This document shows positions 35,292 through 44,257 of a stretch of 64,000 nt of DNA, in pieces. Position numbers and translations under genes: made by a program. The notes under the pieces were generated by a model. The model did not search any database. It was given only the letters and a program-made list of their open reading frames with translations, and was not told where the DNA came from. Origin of the DNA: Enterovibrio norvegicus FF-33. GTDB lineage: Bacteria; Pseudomonadota; Gammaproteobacteria; Enterobacterales; Vibrionaceae. Every line of letters begins with the position of its first letter. Position 1 is the stretch's first letter. The stretch lies in assembly GCF_000286835.2 (NCBI RefSeq), contig NZ_AJYD02000038.1, positions 2,774,284-2,838,283 on the forward strand, read 5' to 3'.

Positions 35292-38081
35292 CTACCCCTC
35301 CTCACTCTCACATAATTCCCGAAACTGCGATGGCGTACATCCGTACTTTGCTTTGAAAGATTTGGTAAAGTAAGACGGTTCGTTAAACCCACATGCTACT
35401 GCTACATTTGTGATCTTATCGCCTTGAGACAACATGCGCTTAGCATTGGCTAGTCTTGCACTGATTAATGCTTCTTTAAAGGTATAACCTAACTCTGTCT
35501 TAAACCGTCGTTGCAAGCTTCGCTCTGAGATAAAGAGCGCTTTAGCCAATACGGTAGGCGAGTAATCAGGGTTGTGAAAATGTATAGCAATTTCACTTAA
35601 CGCCCTTTCTTTCCATTGCTTCGACTCTTCCGCCGTCTGTCTTGCTTCTTCAGAGAATATCTCCCCGGTCAGAGATGTGTCCAAAGTGACGTCATTAGAG
35701 GGCATATATGGGGCTTTAACAATATCATCCGCTGTGTCATCACCTTGACCATCAGAACCTTTAGCAAGCATTTGACGCCTATCTATCTCTATCACTTTTT
35801 GGTGAACAGTGTGGCGAAGCTGAACATTGTGGGCTTTGACAATGGCGGTTTTTCTTCGGAAATACCAAATAGCAAGCATTCCCATACCCATTATTAAGAT
35901 CAATACATACCCAAGTCTTTCATACCAAGGGGCTGCCACGTTTAACGTAATCAACGTTCGTTCAGAAGACTGACCCCCTTGGATGGGCTCTTTAATCATC
36001 AGTGTATAGCGGCCCGACTCAAGCGCACTAAAGAGAAGTTGCTGGTCTTTGGTCGTGTGCCAATTATCATCGCTAACGCCATCGAGCCGATACTCAATGC
36101 TTTCGTGCTTGCCGAACGGCATCTTGCCAATGTCTATCATCAGCGAAGCTTTGCTTGGCAAAGAGATATTGTCCAGATTCGTGCCACCAAGCCTCCATGG
36201 TCTGCCATTCACCGATATCGAACCAATAGACGAAGTCCGAAGTGGCGCTTCAAATAGAGCTTCTAACATCTCAAAAGAAAGTGAAAACACGCCATAGTCT
36301 CCTGCGATTAACATCGCTTTATTCTCGATCTGACACAGATGGCGCAGCGAAGCCGCTGAAGTGGTCTGGTTGCCTCCCTGGATGTAGTGCTGTTGATACG
36401 ATGCTAAATCAATGCGGTTAATGCCTTTTGTGGTCACAATAAAGGCGGCATGCTCAGACAATACAAAACATTTAGCCCTTGCCTCAATATCACTGTTGAA
36501 TATGAGCTGTGGTGCAACTGTGCCATCCATCCTGTATCTAAATACGCCGCGCTCCGTCAGCATCCAAAGGTTATCACTGCCATCAATACTGATAGACTTT
36601 ATGATACCGATTTTTTCTCGCGTTAATTTAGTTTGAAACTGACCATCGAAATAGAAATGTAAACCTTCACTGGTTCCCAACCATGTCCCCTGTTTATCGA
36701 GGTCTAGTACGGCATTCAGTTGAGTGTTAGGCGTATCCGACCAATCGGAGCCAAAATCGATGAGCGTTTTACTTTCTGGCCAATAGCGAAAAACCTGCTT
36801 GCCAGAAACAAGCCATAACGAGTGAGTGTCTGCAATCACATGGTCAATCGATACGTTATCTAATCGTGGAGGAGACATGCTTTCTAGAGGTTGCAAGGTG
36901 TCAGGATCCAACGCACTTAACCCAGAGGCAGAAGCTATCCATAGGCGTTCATCTAAAGCACTCATGCTTTCAATCACAAGGTTGAGTTTGGTGGACTTAG
37001 TGGGTTTGAGATCTTTATCTAGCGCAACAAGTTTGTTTCTGGCACTTAAATAGTATTTATCACCTAAGGTCACCATTGACGAAATGCTTGCATCTCCCCA
37101 GTCCGGCATCATTACGTGTAACGGGAAACGATGAACGCTTTGTGCCGCTGGCGAACGATAATTAAGCGCATTTTCTGTCGATAACCAAATGTCTCCTGAT
37201 CGGCCAGTCTCAATATCAAAGATCTGTTCGCCCGATAAGCTGTATTCATCATCAATCTCCCCATCAATGTGCTCAAACTGGATGGCGTTATTGCTTCTCG
37301 ATGTACCTAAATAAAGACCGCTATCTGTCCCGACCCACAGACCTTCGCTGGTTTCCTCTACCACATTCACTGAGATATCTTTCAAAAAGTGAGACGATAT
37401 TGTCCCATCGACAACGTGAAAAAGGCCTTGTTGAGAACCCAGCCACAGTGCACCCTCACTTTCATAGGCGGATTTCACCGAAACATTATCAGCTAACGCA
37501 AACACCTTTTTACCGGTATGAATATCGATTAATGCGGATTCACTCAGACCAATCACCTTGTTTTGGCTTTCAAATAACCTCGCCAAAGGCATGTGTCCTA
37601 GATTTTCTGCTGAAGATGTCGCGAAAGGAATTCGAAACAAGTTTGATGAGGTAGAAACCCACAAATAGCGTGGGTCTGACGCGATATCTGTGACTGACTC
37701 AGACTCCCCTAAGGGGATTATCTCTAACGCATTCGATTCAATGTCATAGCGAAACAAAGCGCTATTGGCGATAAACCAAAGCGAGTCATCAAACGCCGAA
37801 ATACGCGAGATGGGAGAAGACGGAAGCGGTACAAACTGAGAAAGAGAATGGTAATGAACACCATCATAAAAACTGACGTTTCCATGGCTATCAAGCAGCC
37901 ATACTCCGTGATTTTGTGTGTACTCTACATCAACCACATTGTTGGATTGGGCCGCGCCAGTTAAAGGAAATGCATAAAAAACAGCCGATGCAACAGCTCG
38001 GATTGGTGCTATTGCAAGCATCACCAACACAATGGAGATAATAAGCGATTTGGTTAGAAAGCGTTGATATTGTGAGAACAT
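35292..38081 (-). CDS. Membrane propeller regulator with AraC DNA-binding domain
   Basis: This 929-residue protein combines an N-terminal signal/anchor (about 10-33) with a long periplasmic part made of two-component-regulator propeller repeats (e.g. GVWLLDSHGNVSFYDG, GALWLGSQQGLFHV, EGLWVGTDSGLY, GDIWLSTENAL, LDERLWIASASGLSAL). A Y_Y_Y domain follows (about 640-715). Then come one membrane helix (722-740), a short coiled linker, and an AraC-type double HTH (about 826-925). No histidine kinase or receiver domain is present, although this sensor architecture usually feeds a kinase. It should therefore be a one-component regulator bridging periplasm and DNA. Ligand and targets are unknown. It lies between feoABC and znuA on the minus strand. 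Confidence 0.88.
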   Translation of the reverse strand: MFSQYQRFLTKSLIISIVLVMLAIAPIRAVASAVFYAFPLTGAAQSNNVVDVEYTQNHGVWLLDSHGNVSFYDGVHYHSLSQFVPLPSSPISRISAFDDSLWFIANSALFRYDIESNALEIIPLGESESVTDIASDPRYLWVSTSSNLFRIPFATSSAENLGHMPLARLFESQNKVIGLSESALIDIHTGKKVFALADNVSVKSAYESEGALWLGSQQGLFHVVDGTISSHFLKDISVNVVEETSEGLWVGTDSGLYLGTSRSNNAIQFEHIDGEIDDEYSLSGEQIFDIETGRSGDIWLSTENALNYRSPAAQSVHRFPLHVMMPDWGDASISSMVTLGDKYYLSARNKLVALDKDLKPTKSTKLNLVIESMSALDERLWIASASGLSALDPDTLQPLESMSPPRLDNVSIDHVIADTHSLWLVSGKQVFRYWPESKTLIDFGSDWSDTPNTQLNAVLDLDKQGTWLGTSEGLHFYFDGQFQTKLTREKIGIIKSISIDGSDNLWMLTERGVFRYRMDGTVAPQLIFNSDIEARAKCFVLSEHAAFIVTTKGINRIDLASYQQHYIQGGNQTTSAASLRHLCQIENKAMLIAGDYGVFSLSFEMLEALFEAPLRTSSIGSISVNGRPWRLGGTNLDNISLPSKASLMIDIGKMPFGKHESIEYRLDGVSDDNWHTTKDQQLLFSALESGRYTLMIKEPIQGGQSSERTLITLNVAAPWYERLGYVLILIMGMGMLAIWYFRRKTAIVKAHNVQLRHTVHQKVIEIDRRQMLAKGSDGQGDDTADDIVKAPYMPSNDVTLDTSLTGEIFSEEARQTAEESKQWKERALSEIAIHFHNPDYSPTVLAKALFISERSLQRRFKTELGYTFKEALISARLANAKRMLSQGDKITNVAVACGFNEPSYFTKSFKAKYGCTPSQFRELCESEEG

Positions 38082-38261
38082 CGTTTACTTAGCGTTATTC
38101 TGATCTCGCCACATCTTGTCAGCTTTTAGTGACATTTAAGTTGATCGAGAACATCAATGCGATGCATATCACTCTCGCAACTAATCGCAGACCTTGCGTC
38201 CAAGCGCCTAAATTCGCAAACAAAATTGCCGCTTCACTGCAATTATCTTACTGAAAATTGC

Positions 38262-39182
38262 TTACAGCGAAAAACAATCAGCGTAGCTTTTACCAAGGGC
38301 GTTCAGGAAATCAACATAGTGGTTATCAATGAGCGACATATCTTGTGCCATCGGGTCAAGCAATACGATTTTTGCTTGTGTTCCTTTCACCACACTCTTC
38401 ACCAAGCCCGGATTAAACTGGGGTTCTGAAAACACACACTGTGCTTGATCTTCCATCAATGCACTTCGAATGGAAACCAAGGTTCGTGCACCCGGTTTTC
38501 TATCCGGGTTAATGGTCAGGTGCCCAGTAGGTTTAAGCCCAAACGCACTTTCAAAGTACCCATAAGCATCGTGAAACAAGAAATAGCCTTTGGAAGAACT
38601 TGCATCAAGACTTTTCGCAATGCTCGTTTGCGCCTGAGTCACTTCCGCTAAGAATTTATCGTAGTTTGCCTGATAGTCCGCCGCATGGGCGGGGTCTCGT
38701 TGTGAAAGCGCGTTTTTAATGGCTTTCGCAATCACTTTGCTTTGGTCTGGACCAAGCCAAATATGTCCATCAATCCCGTCATGACTATGCCCGTGATCAT
38801 CATGCTTCTCATGGCTGTCCTCCCCATAATGGCGAACAGGCATACCTTCGTAAGTGGTTAACCTGAGTGTATTGGGCTGACCACTCAGCACTTTTTCTAA
38901 AAATAGCTCTACCTCGGGACCTACCCAAACCACAAGATCAGCGCTGCGAAGTTTTCTAATATCAGATGGTTTCAATGCATAGTCATGCGGTGAAGCATTG
39001 TCCGGTAACAGGACATCAACCGTTGCTAGATCGCCTGCAATATCATGAGCAATCAAACCGAGAGGCTTAATCGTCGTCACGATAGAAGGCTGTGATGCAT
39101 ATGCTGACATTGAAATGATGAGAAATAACATCGTCAGAATTTGGAAGCAACGGGTGATTATCATGAGTTTTGGGGCCAACAT
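38262..39182 (-). CDS. znuA: Zinc ABC transporter substrate-binding protein ZnuA
   Basis: ZnuA captures zinc in the periplasm for ZnuBC. The 306-residue protein has a signal peptide (cleavage near SAYASQP) and the zinc ligands of the cluster A-I family (PHDYALKPSD with His, HIWLGPDQ, LFHDAYGYFE, EPQF). A histidine-rich loop (HEKHDDHGHSHDGIDGH) typical of ZnuA follows. Met7 is an alternative start. It is divergent from znuCB across a Zur palindrome and faces away from it. Confidence 0.95.
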   Translation of the reverse strand: MLAPKLMIITRCFQILTMLFLIISMSAYASQPSIVTTIKPLGLIAHDIAGDLATVDVLLPDNASPHDYALKPSDIRKLRSADLVVWVGPEVELFLEKVLSGQPNTLRLTTYEGMPVRHYGEDSHEKHDDHGHSHDGIDGHIWLGPDQSKVIAKAIKNALSQRDPAHAADYQANYDKFLAEVTQAQTSIAKSLDASSSKGYFLFHDAYGYFESAFGLKPTGHLTINPDRKPGARTLVSIRSALMEDQAQCVFSEPQFNPGLVKSVVKGTQAKIVLLDPMAQDMSLIDNHYVDFLNALGKSYADCFSL

Positions 39183-39195
39183 TTTAATACGATAG

Positions 39196-39218
39196 GAAAT
39201 GTTATATTATAACATTTC
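39196..39218. promoter_or_regulatory. Zur box shared by znuA and znuCB
   Basis: The arms GAAATGTTATA and TATAACATTTC flank a single central T, giving a perfect 23-bp palindrome that matches the enterobacterial Zur consensus. It sits in the 59-bp space between divergent znuA and znuC, so one Zur dimer pair can repress both when zinc is sufficient. Confidence 0.92.
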
Positions 39219-39241
39219 AATTTAAACATCATGTCCAATTT

Positions 39242-40000
39242 ATGTCCGCATCCTTGGTTACGCTAAATAACGTTTCGGTCATCTTTGATGGTAGGAGCGT
39301 GCTAGATCGCATTTCGCTCTCTCTTTATCGCGATAAGATCACTACCCTAATTGGCCCAAATGGGGCAGGTAAGTCTACGCTGGTCAAAACCGTGATTGGA
39401 CTCAATGCGCCAACGGAAGGAACGATTGAGCGTCTGCCTCACCTAAAAATCGGATATGTTCCGCAAAAGCTTCGGCTAAACGAAAGTTTGCCTTTGCGTG
39501 TTGATCGCTTCCTCAAGCTTTGTCCTAAAGCAACCAGTGCATCGATTCAAGATGCACTTAGCCTAGTCGGTGCTATGAAGTTACTGCACGCCAATATGCA
39601 TACCCTTTCAGGAGGGGAAATGCAGCGTGTTCTTTTGGCAAGCGCTGTGTTGAAAAAACCTGACCTATTAGTGCTTGATGAACCTGTCCAAGGTGTTGAC
39701 GTAGCGGGACAACTCGAGCTGTATAGCCTAATTGCCAAGTTAAAAGAAACCCTTCACTGCGGTATTTTAATGGTCTCTCATGATTTGCATTTGGTGATGG
39801 CAAAAACAGATGAAGTCATCTGCCTTCAACACCACATATGTTGCTCAGGTGAGCCTGATGCCATTTCAACTCACCCTGAATACGTGGCGCTTTTTGGTCG
39901 ACAAGAGAGTGAACAGTTGGCGCTCTATCATCACCATCACAACCACGACCACGACCTATCTGGCAACCCTGTCGGACCTTGCAAGCACGGAGACCATTAA
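39242..40000 (+). CDS. znuC: Zinc ABC transporter ATP-binding protein ZnuC
   Basis: ZnuC is the 252-residue ATPase of zinc uptake. Walker A is GPNGAGKST, the signature [14 protein letters not shown], Walker [13 protein letters not shown], and switch His in [10 protein letters not shown] histidine-rich tail ([16 protein letters not shown]...CKHGDH) is characteristic of ZnuC and may sense zinc. znuB starts one base after the stop codon. Confidence 0.96.
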   Translation: MSASLVTLNNVSVIFDGRSVLDRISLSLYRDKITTLIGPNGAGKSTLVKTVIGLNAPTEGTIERLPHLKIGYVPQKLRLNESLPLRVDRFLKLCPKATSASIQDALSLVGAMKLLHANMHTLSGGEMQRVLLASAVLKKPDLLVLDEPVQGVDVAGQLELYSLIAKLKETLHCGILMVSHDLHLVMAKTDEVICLQHHICCSGEPDAISTHPEYVALFGRQESEQLALYHHHHNHDHDLSGNPVGPCKHGDH

Positions 40001-40001
40001 G

Positions 40002-40787
40002 ATGTTGGAATTTCTTGCCATCCCTCTGTTGGCGGGCATGTGTATTGCAGCGGCCGTTGGGCCTTTGGGCTCATTTGTTGTTTGGCGAAAGATGGCCTAT
40101 TTCGGCGATACCTTGGCTCATGCCTCTTTGTTTGGCCTTGCCTTAGGTTTTATGCTGCAAGTGAGCCTAAATCTCGCCTTAATAGCAAGTTGCTTAACCA
40201 TAGCTATTCTGTTGGTGGCATTGCAAAGAAAAAGCAGTGTATCCACGGATACCCTGCTTGGCATCATTGCGCATACTTCTTTGTCGTTGGGCTTAGTCTC
40301 AATCAGTTTTGTCGACGACTTGCGGGTTGATTTAATGTCATACCTATTCGGCGATCTGCTTTCTGTCACCTATGCCGATCTCGGGCTTATCGCAGGTGGC
40401 TGTACCCTTGTTTCTATCGCACTATATTCGCTTTGGCGTCCATTGCTGGCCATTACCGTAGATGAAGACATGGCGCGCGTCGATGGCTACAACGTTGATC
40501 GCCTAAAACTGATTTTGATGTTAATGGTAGGTCTGGTTATCGCTATCGCGATGAAGTTTGTTGGTGCGCTGATTATTACATCGTTAATGATTATTCCTGC
40601 CGCGACAGCAAGACGATTCGCCGTTAGCCCTGAACAAATGGCATTTCTGGCAAGCCTAATCGGGGTCATTGCAGTGATGGGTGGTATTGCCCTTTCATGG
40701 TTTCAAGACACACCAGCAGGCCCCTCTGTCGTGGTTGTTGCGGGCCTATTGTTTTTTATCAGCCAGTTCCGCAAACAAGCAGAATAG
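40002..40787 (+). CDS. znuB: Zinc ABC transporter permease ZnuB
   Basis: This 261-residue membrane permease of the ABC-3 family has about seven to eight hydrophobic segments, with GPLGSFVVWRKMAYFGDTLAHASLFGLALG, the family block AFVGALIITSLMIIPAATARRF-like (KFVGALIITSLMIIPAATARRF) and a C-terminal LLFFISQF. The ATG at 40002 is directly behind znuC; a longer frame reaching back into znuC is spurious. Confidence 0.95.
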   Translation: MLEFLAIPLLAGMCIAAAVGPLGSFVVWRKMAYFGDTLAHASLFGLALGFMLQVSLNLALIASCLTIAILLVALQRKSSVSTDTLLGIIAHTSLSLGLVSISFVDDLRVDLMSYLFGDLLSVTYADLGLIAGGCTLVSIALYSLWRPLLAITVDEDMARVDGYNVDRLKLILMLMVGLVIAIAMKFVGALIITSLMIIPAATARRFAVSPEQMAFLASLIGVIAVMGGIALSWFQDTPAGPSVVVVAGLLFFISQFRKQAE

Positions 40788-40822
40788 CGCCAAACCATTC
40801 CTCGACTGATTCTATGCAGACG

Positions 40823-40856
40823 AAAAAAAGCCGCTCTACAACGAGAGCGGCTTTTT
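40823..40856. terminator. Bidirectional terminator znuB/sucD
   Basis: AGCCGCTCT-ACAACG-AGAGCGGCT with an A-run before and a T-run after lies between the convergent znuCB and suc operons. Confidence 0.92.
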
Positions 40857-40876
40857 ATTAACTAATACTTGGCGTA

Positions 40877-41749
40877 TTACCAGCCCGTGGTTTCACGTAG
40901 CGCTTTACCGATGTCAGCAAGACTCTTAACAGTCTTAACACCTGCCGCTTCCAGTGCAGCAAACTTGTCTTCTGCTGTACCTTTACCGCCAGAAATAATC
41001 GCACCGGCATGACCCATACGTTTACCCGGAGGTGCGGTCACACCTGCGATGTAAGAAACAACGGGTTTAGTCACGTTAGCTTTAATGTAAGCTGCTGCTT
41101 CTTCTTCCGCTGTCCCACCGATTTCACCGATCATCACAATCGCTTCCGTCGCTGGATCTTTCTCAAACATCTCAAGGATATCGATAAAGTTTGAACCTGG
41201 GATTGGGTCACCACCAATACCTACACAAGTAGATTGGCCGAAACCTTCGTCAGTGGTTTGCTTAACCGCTTCATAAGTCAGCGTACCTGAACGTGAAACA
41301 ATACCCACTTTACCTGGCTTATGAATATGACCAGGCATGATGCCAATCTTACACTCACCCGGTGTGATAACGCCTGGGCAGTTTGGACCGATCATGCGAA
41401 CGCCAGCTTCGTCTAACTTCACTTTGACTTCCAGCATATCCAGTGTAGGAATGCCTTCTGTGATGGTCACGATAAGCTCAACACCAGCATCAATCGCTTC
41501 AAGGATTGCATCTTTACAAAATGGTGCAGGTACGTAGATAACTGACGCTGTTGCGCCTGTCGCTTCTACTGCTTCTGCAACCGTGTTGAACACAGGTAAA
41601 CCTAGGTGAGTCGTGCCACCTTTACCTGGAGATACACCACCAACCATTTGCGTACCGTACTCAAGCGCTTGCTCAGAGTGGAACGTACCTTGGCCACCGG
41701 TAAAACCTTGGCAAATAACTTTGGTATCTTTATTGATCAAAACAGACAT
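40877..41749 (-). CDS. sucD: Succinyl-CoA synthetase alpha subunit
   Basis: SucD (290 residues) binds CoA and carries the phosphohistidine of succinyl-CoA ligase, the substrate-level phosphorylation step of the TCA cycle. The CoA-binding Rossmann motif [28 protein letters not shown] and the active-site His in [17 protein letters not shown] are visible. The start overlaps the sucC stop by one base. It is the last gene of the sdh-suc block. Confidence 0.98.
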   Translation of the reverse strand: MSVLINKDTKVICQGFTGGQGTFHSEQALEYGTQMVGGVSPGKGGTTHLGLPVFNTVAEAVEATGATASVIYVPAPFCKDAILEAIDAGVELIVTITEGIPTLDMLEVKVKLDEAGVRMIGPNCPGVITPGECKIGIMPGHIHKPGKVGIVSRSGTLTYEAVKQTTDEGFGQSTCVGIGGDPIPGSNFIDILEMFEKDPATEAIVMIGEIGGTAEEEAAAYIKANVTKPVVSYIAGVTAPPGKRMGHAGAIISGGKGTAEDKFAALEAAGVKTVKSLADIGKALRETTGW

Positions 41750-42915
41750 TATTTGCCCTCCGCTGCAGCAACAACTTTATCAGCTGCTTCAGTCAGTGAG
41801 GTCGCAGCAATAATGTTCAGGCCGCTATCGGCCAGTTTTTGAGTTCCAAGTTCCGCATTGTTACCTTCAAGGCGAACAACAACTGGGACTTTGACACCCA
41901 CTTCTTCCACTGCACCAATGATGCCGTCTGCAATCAGGTCACAGCGAACAATACCGCCGAAGATGTTAACCAGAACGGCTTTCACGTTGTCGTCAGACAA
42001 GATGATTTTGAATGCTTCAGTAACACGCTCTTTGGTCGCGCCGCCGCCAACATCCAAGAAGTTTGCTGGGCTACCGCCGTGCAAGTTCACGATGTCCATC
42101 GTGCCCATTGCTAGGCCTGCACCATTAACCATACAGCCGATACTGCCATCCAATGCGACATAGTTCAGTTCCCACTGAGCGGCATGCGCTTCACGCGCAT
42201 CGTCTTGACTTGGATCGTGCATTTCACGCACTTTAGGCTGACGATAAACAGCGTTGCTGTCGATGGTCAGTTTGGCATCCAAACAATGCAAGTTGCCTTT
42301 GTCTGTAATGACCAGTGGGTTAACTTCTACCAGTGCAACATCACGCTCGATGAACAGCTTAGCAATACCCATGAAAATTTTGGTGAACTGCTTAATTTGC
42401 TCGCCTTGAAGACCCAACTTAAAGGCCAATTGACGACCTTGGTATGGCTGAGGGCCAACCAATGGATCAATAGCTGCTTTGTGGATCAGTTCTGGCGTTT
42501 CTTCAGCCACTTTTTCTATTTCCACACCACCTTCAGTAGATGCCATGAAAACAACGCGACGTGTGCCACGGTCTACAACCGCACCCAGATACAGCTCTTT
42601 AGCAATATCTGTGCACTCTTCAACCAAAATTTTGCTGACAGGTTGACCGTTAGCATCTGTTTGATAAGTCACTAGGTTTTTACCCAGCCAGTTATGTGCA
42701 AACGCTTTGATTTCTTCTTTGTTGCTAACAAGCTTCACACCGCCCGCTTTACCGCGGCCACCAGCATGTACTTGGCATTTAACGACCCATTTGTCGCCGC
42801 CAATCTTGTCAGCCGCTTCGGCTGCTTCTTGAGGAGTGTCACAGGCGTACCCTTCGGAAACAGGCAGCCCATATTCAGCAAATAGCTGTTTTGACTGATA
42901 TTCGTGCAGATTCAT
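41749..42915 (-). CDS. sucC: Succinyl-CoA synthetase beta subunit
   Basis: SucC (388 residues, same as E. coli) has the ATP-grasp nucleotide domain at the N-terminus ([19 protein letters not shown]...[17 protein letters not shown]) and a C-terminal ligase domain ([16 protein letters not shown]...[17 protein letters not shown]). It pairs with SucD and is encoded upstream of it with a one-base overlap. A GC-rich hairpin without a T-run separates it from sucB. Confidence 0.98.
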   Translation of the reverse strand: MNLHEYQSKQLFAEYGLPVSEGYACDTPQEAAEAADKIGGDKWVVKCQVHAGGRGKAGGVKLVSNKEEIKAFAHNWLGKNLVTYQTDANGQPVSKILVEECTDIAKELYLGAVVDRGTRRVVFMASTEGGVEIEKVAEETPELIHKAAIDPLVGPQPYQGRQLAFKLGLQGEQIKQFTKIFMGIAKLFIERDVALVEVNPLVITDKGNLHCLDAKLTIDSNAVYRQPKVREMHDPSQDDAREAHAAQWELNYVALDGSIGCMVNGAGLAMGTMDIVNLHGGSPANFLDVGGGATKERVTEAFKIILSDDNVKAVLVNIFGGIVRCDLIADGIIGAVEEVGVKVPVVVRLEGNNAELGTQKLADSGLNIIAATSLTEAADKVVAAAEGK

Positions 42916-42964
42916 GATGTTCTATCCGTGTCAATTCCATATTATAGGTCTAATTGCTTTCCAA

Positions 42965-42988
42965 ACAGGGGGCTACCATGCCCCCTGT
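42965..42988 (-). other. Intercistronic hairpin sucB-sucC
   Basis: ACAGGGGGC / GCCCCCTGT form a perfect 9-bp stem with a 6-base loop between sucB and sucC, without a T-run. It probably protects the upstream messenger or sets relative expression rather than ending transcription. Confidence 0.7.
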
Positions 42989-43011
42989 AAACCGACTAAA
43001 GCCGGGACTGC

Positions 43012-44229
43012 TTATACGTCAAGCAGCAAACGCGTTGGGTCTTCTAAAAGCTCTTTAATCGTCACCAAGAAACCAACAGACTCGCGTCCGTCAATCAGGC
43101 GGTGGTCATAAGAAAGAGCAAGGTACATCATTGGCAGGATTTCAACTTTGCCGTTAATCGCCATTGGGCGTTCTTGGATCTTGTGCATACCAAGGATAGC
43201 AGCCTGAGGCGGATTGATGATCGGTGTCGACATCAGCGAGCCAAACACACCACCGTTGGTGATAGTGAAGTTACCGCCAGTCAGATCATCAACGGTCAAT
43301 TTGCCATCACGACCTTTAAGCGCTAGCTCTTTAATGCCTTTTTCAACATCAGCCAAGCCAAGACGATCGCAGTCACGCAGTACTGGTGTCACCAAGCCGC
43401 GTGGCGTAGAAACAGCCATGCTGACATCAAAGAAGTTGTGGTAAACAATCTCTTCACCGTCAATTGATGCATTCACTTCTGGGTAGCGTTTCAACGCTTC
43501 AACCACGGCTTTTACATAGAAAGACATGAAACCGAGGCGGATACCATGACGCTCTTCGAACACATCTTTGTATTGCTTACGAATGTCCATGATAGGTTTC
43601 ATGTTCACTTCGTTGAAGGTTGTCAGCATGGCGGTGCTGTTTTTTGCTTCAAGCAAACGTTCAGCAACACGCTTACGAAGACGCGTCATAGGCACACGCT
43701 TTTCACTGCGATGACCTAGAGCTGGCGTTTCTTCTTTCGCTTGTGCAGGTGCTGCTGGAGCCGGTTTAGCGCCACCATTTTTCAAGAAAGCATCGATGTC
43801 TTCACGCGTAATACGCCCGCCTACACCTGAACCCTTGATTTGGTCAGGGTTAACGTTGTTCTCTGCAAGAAGACGACGAACTGCAGGGCTAAGTGCATCG
43901 TTCTGCTCTTCGGTAAGAGACGCGGTATGGCGTTTATCTGGTGATGACTCAGAAGCTACAGGAACATCTTGAGTTGGTTCACCCGCAACTGCACCTGCTT
44001 TGATTTTTGCAAGCAGTTGCTTAGAAAGTACCGTCGCACCTTCCACTTCGATAATCGCCTCCAACACACCATCTTCAGGTGCTGGCACTTCGAGAACCAC
44101 TTTATCGGTCTCAATATCCACCAGAACCTCGTCGCGTGTTACGACGTCGCCCGGCTTCTTGTGCCAAGTAGCCACTGTCGCATCTGCGACAGACTCGGGT
44201 AGGTCGGGAACCAGAATTTCGATTGTCAT
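43012..44229 (-). CDS. sucB: 2-oxoglutarate dehydrogenase E2, dihydrolipoyl succinyltransferase
   Basis: SucB (405 residues) is the core of the 2-oxoglutarate dehydrogenase complex and moves the succinyl group to CoA. One lipoyl domain lies at 1-75 with lipoylated Lys43 ([15 protein letters not shown]), then a short linker, the E3-binding domain ([34 protein letters not shown]), a Pro/Ala linker, and the catalytic domain with [16 protein letters not shown]. It lies 28 bp after sucA. Confidence 0.98.
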   Translation of the reverse strand: MTIEILVPDLPESVADATVATWHKKPGDVVTRDEVLVDIETDKVVLEVPAPEDGVLEAIIEVEGATVLSKQLLAKIKAGAVAGEPTQDVPVASESSPDKRHTASLTEEQNDALSPAVRRLLAENNVNPDQIKGSGVGGRITREDIDAFLKNGGAKPAPAAPAQAKEETPALGHRSEKRVPMTRLRKRVAERLLEAKNSTAMLTTFNEVNMKPIMDIRKQYKDVFEERHGIRLGFMSFYVKAVVEALKRYPEVNASIDGEEIVYHNFFDVSMAVSTPRGLVTPVLRDCDRLGLADVEKGIKELALKGRDGKLTVDDLTGGNFTITNGGVFGSLMSTPIINPPQAAILGMHKIQERPMAINGKVEILPMMYLALSYDHRLIDGRESVGFLVTIKELLEDPTRLLLDV

Positions 44230-44257
44230 ATCGTTTATTTCCTTAGCTTTCTAGTTC

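Noticed and set aside
39810-40001. Upstream extension of znuB into znuC
   Set aside because: The extra residues are a shadow of the histidine-rich end of znuC; the ATG at 40002 gives the conserved ZnuB start.
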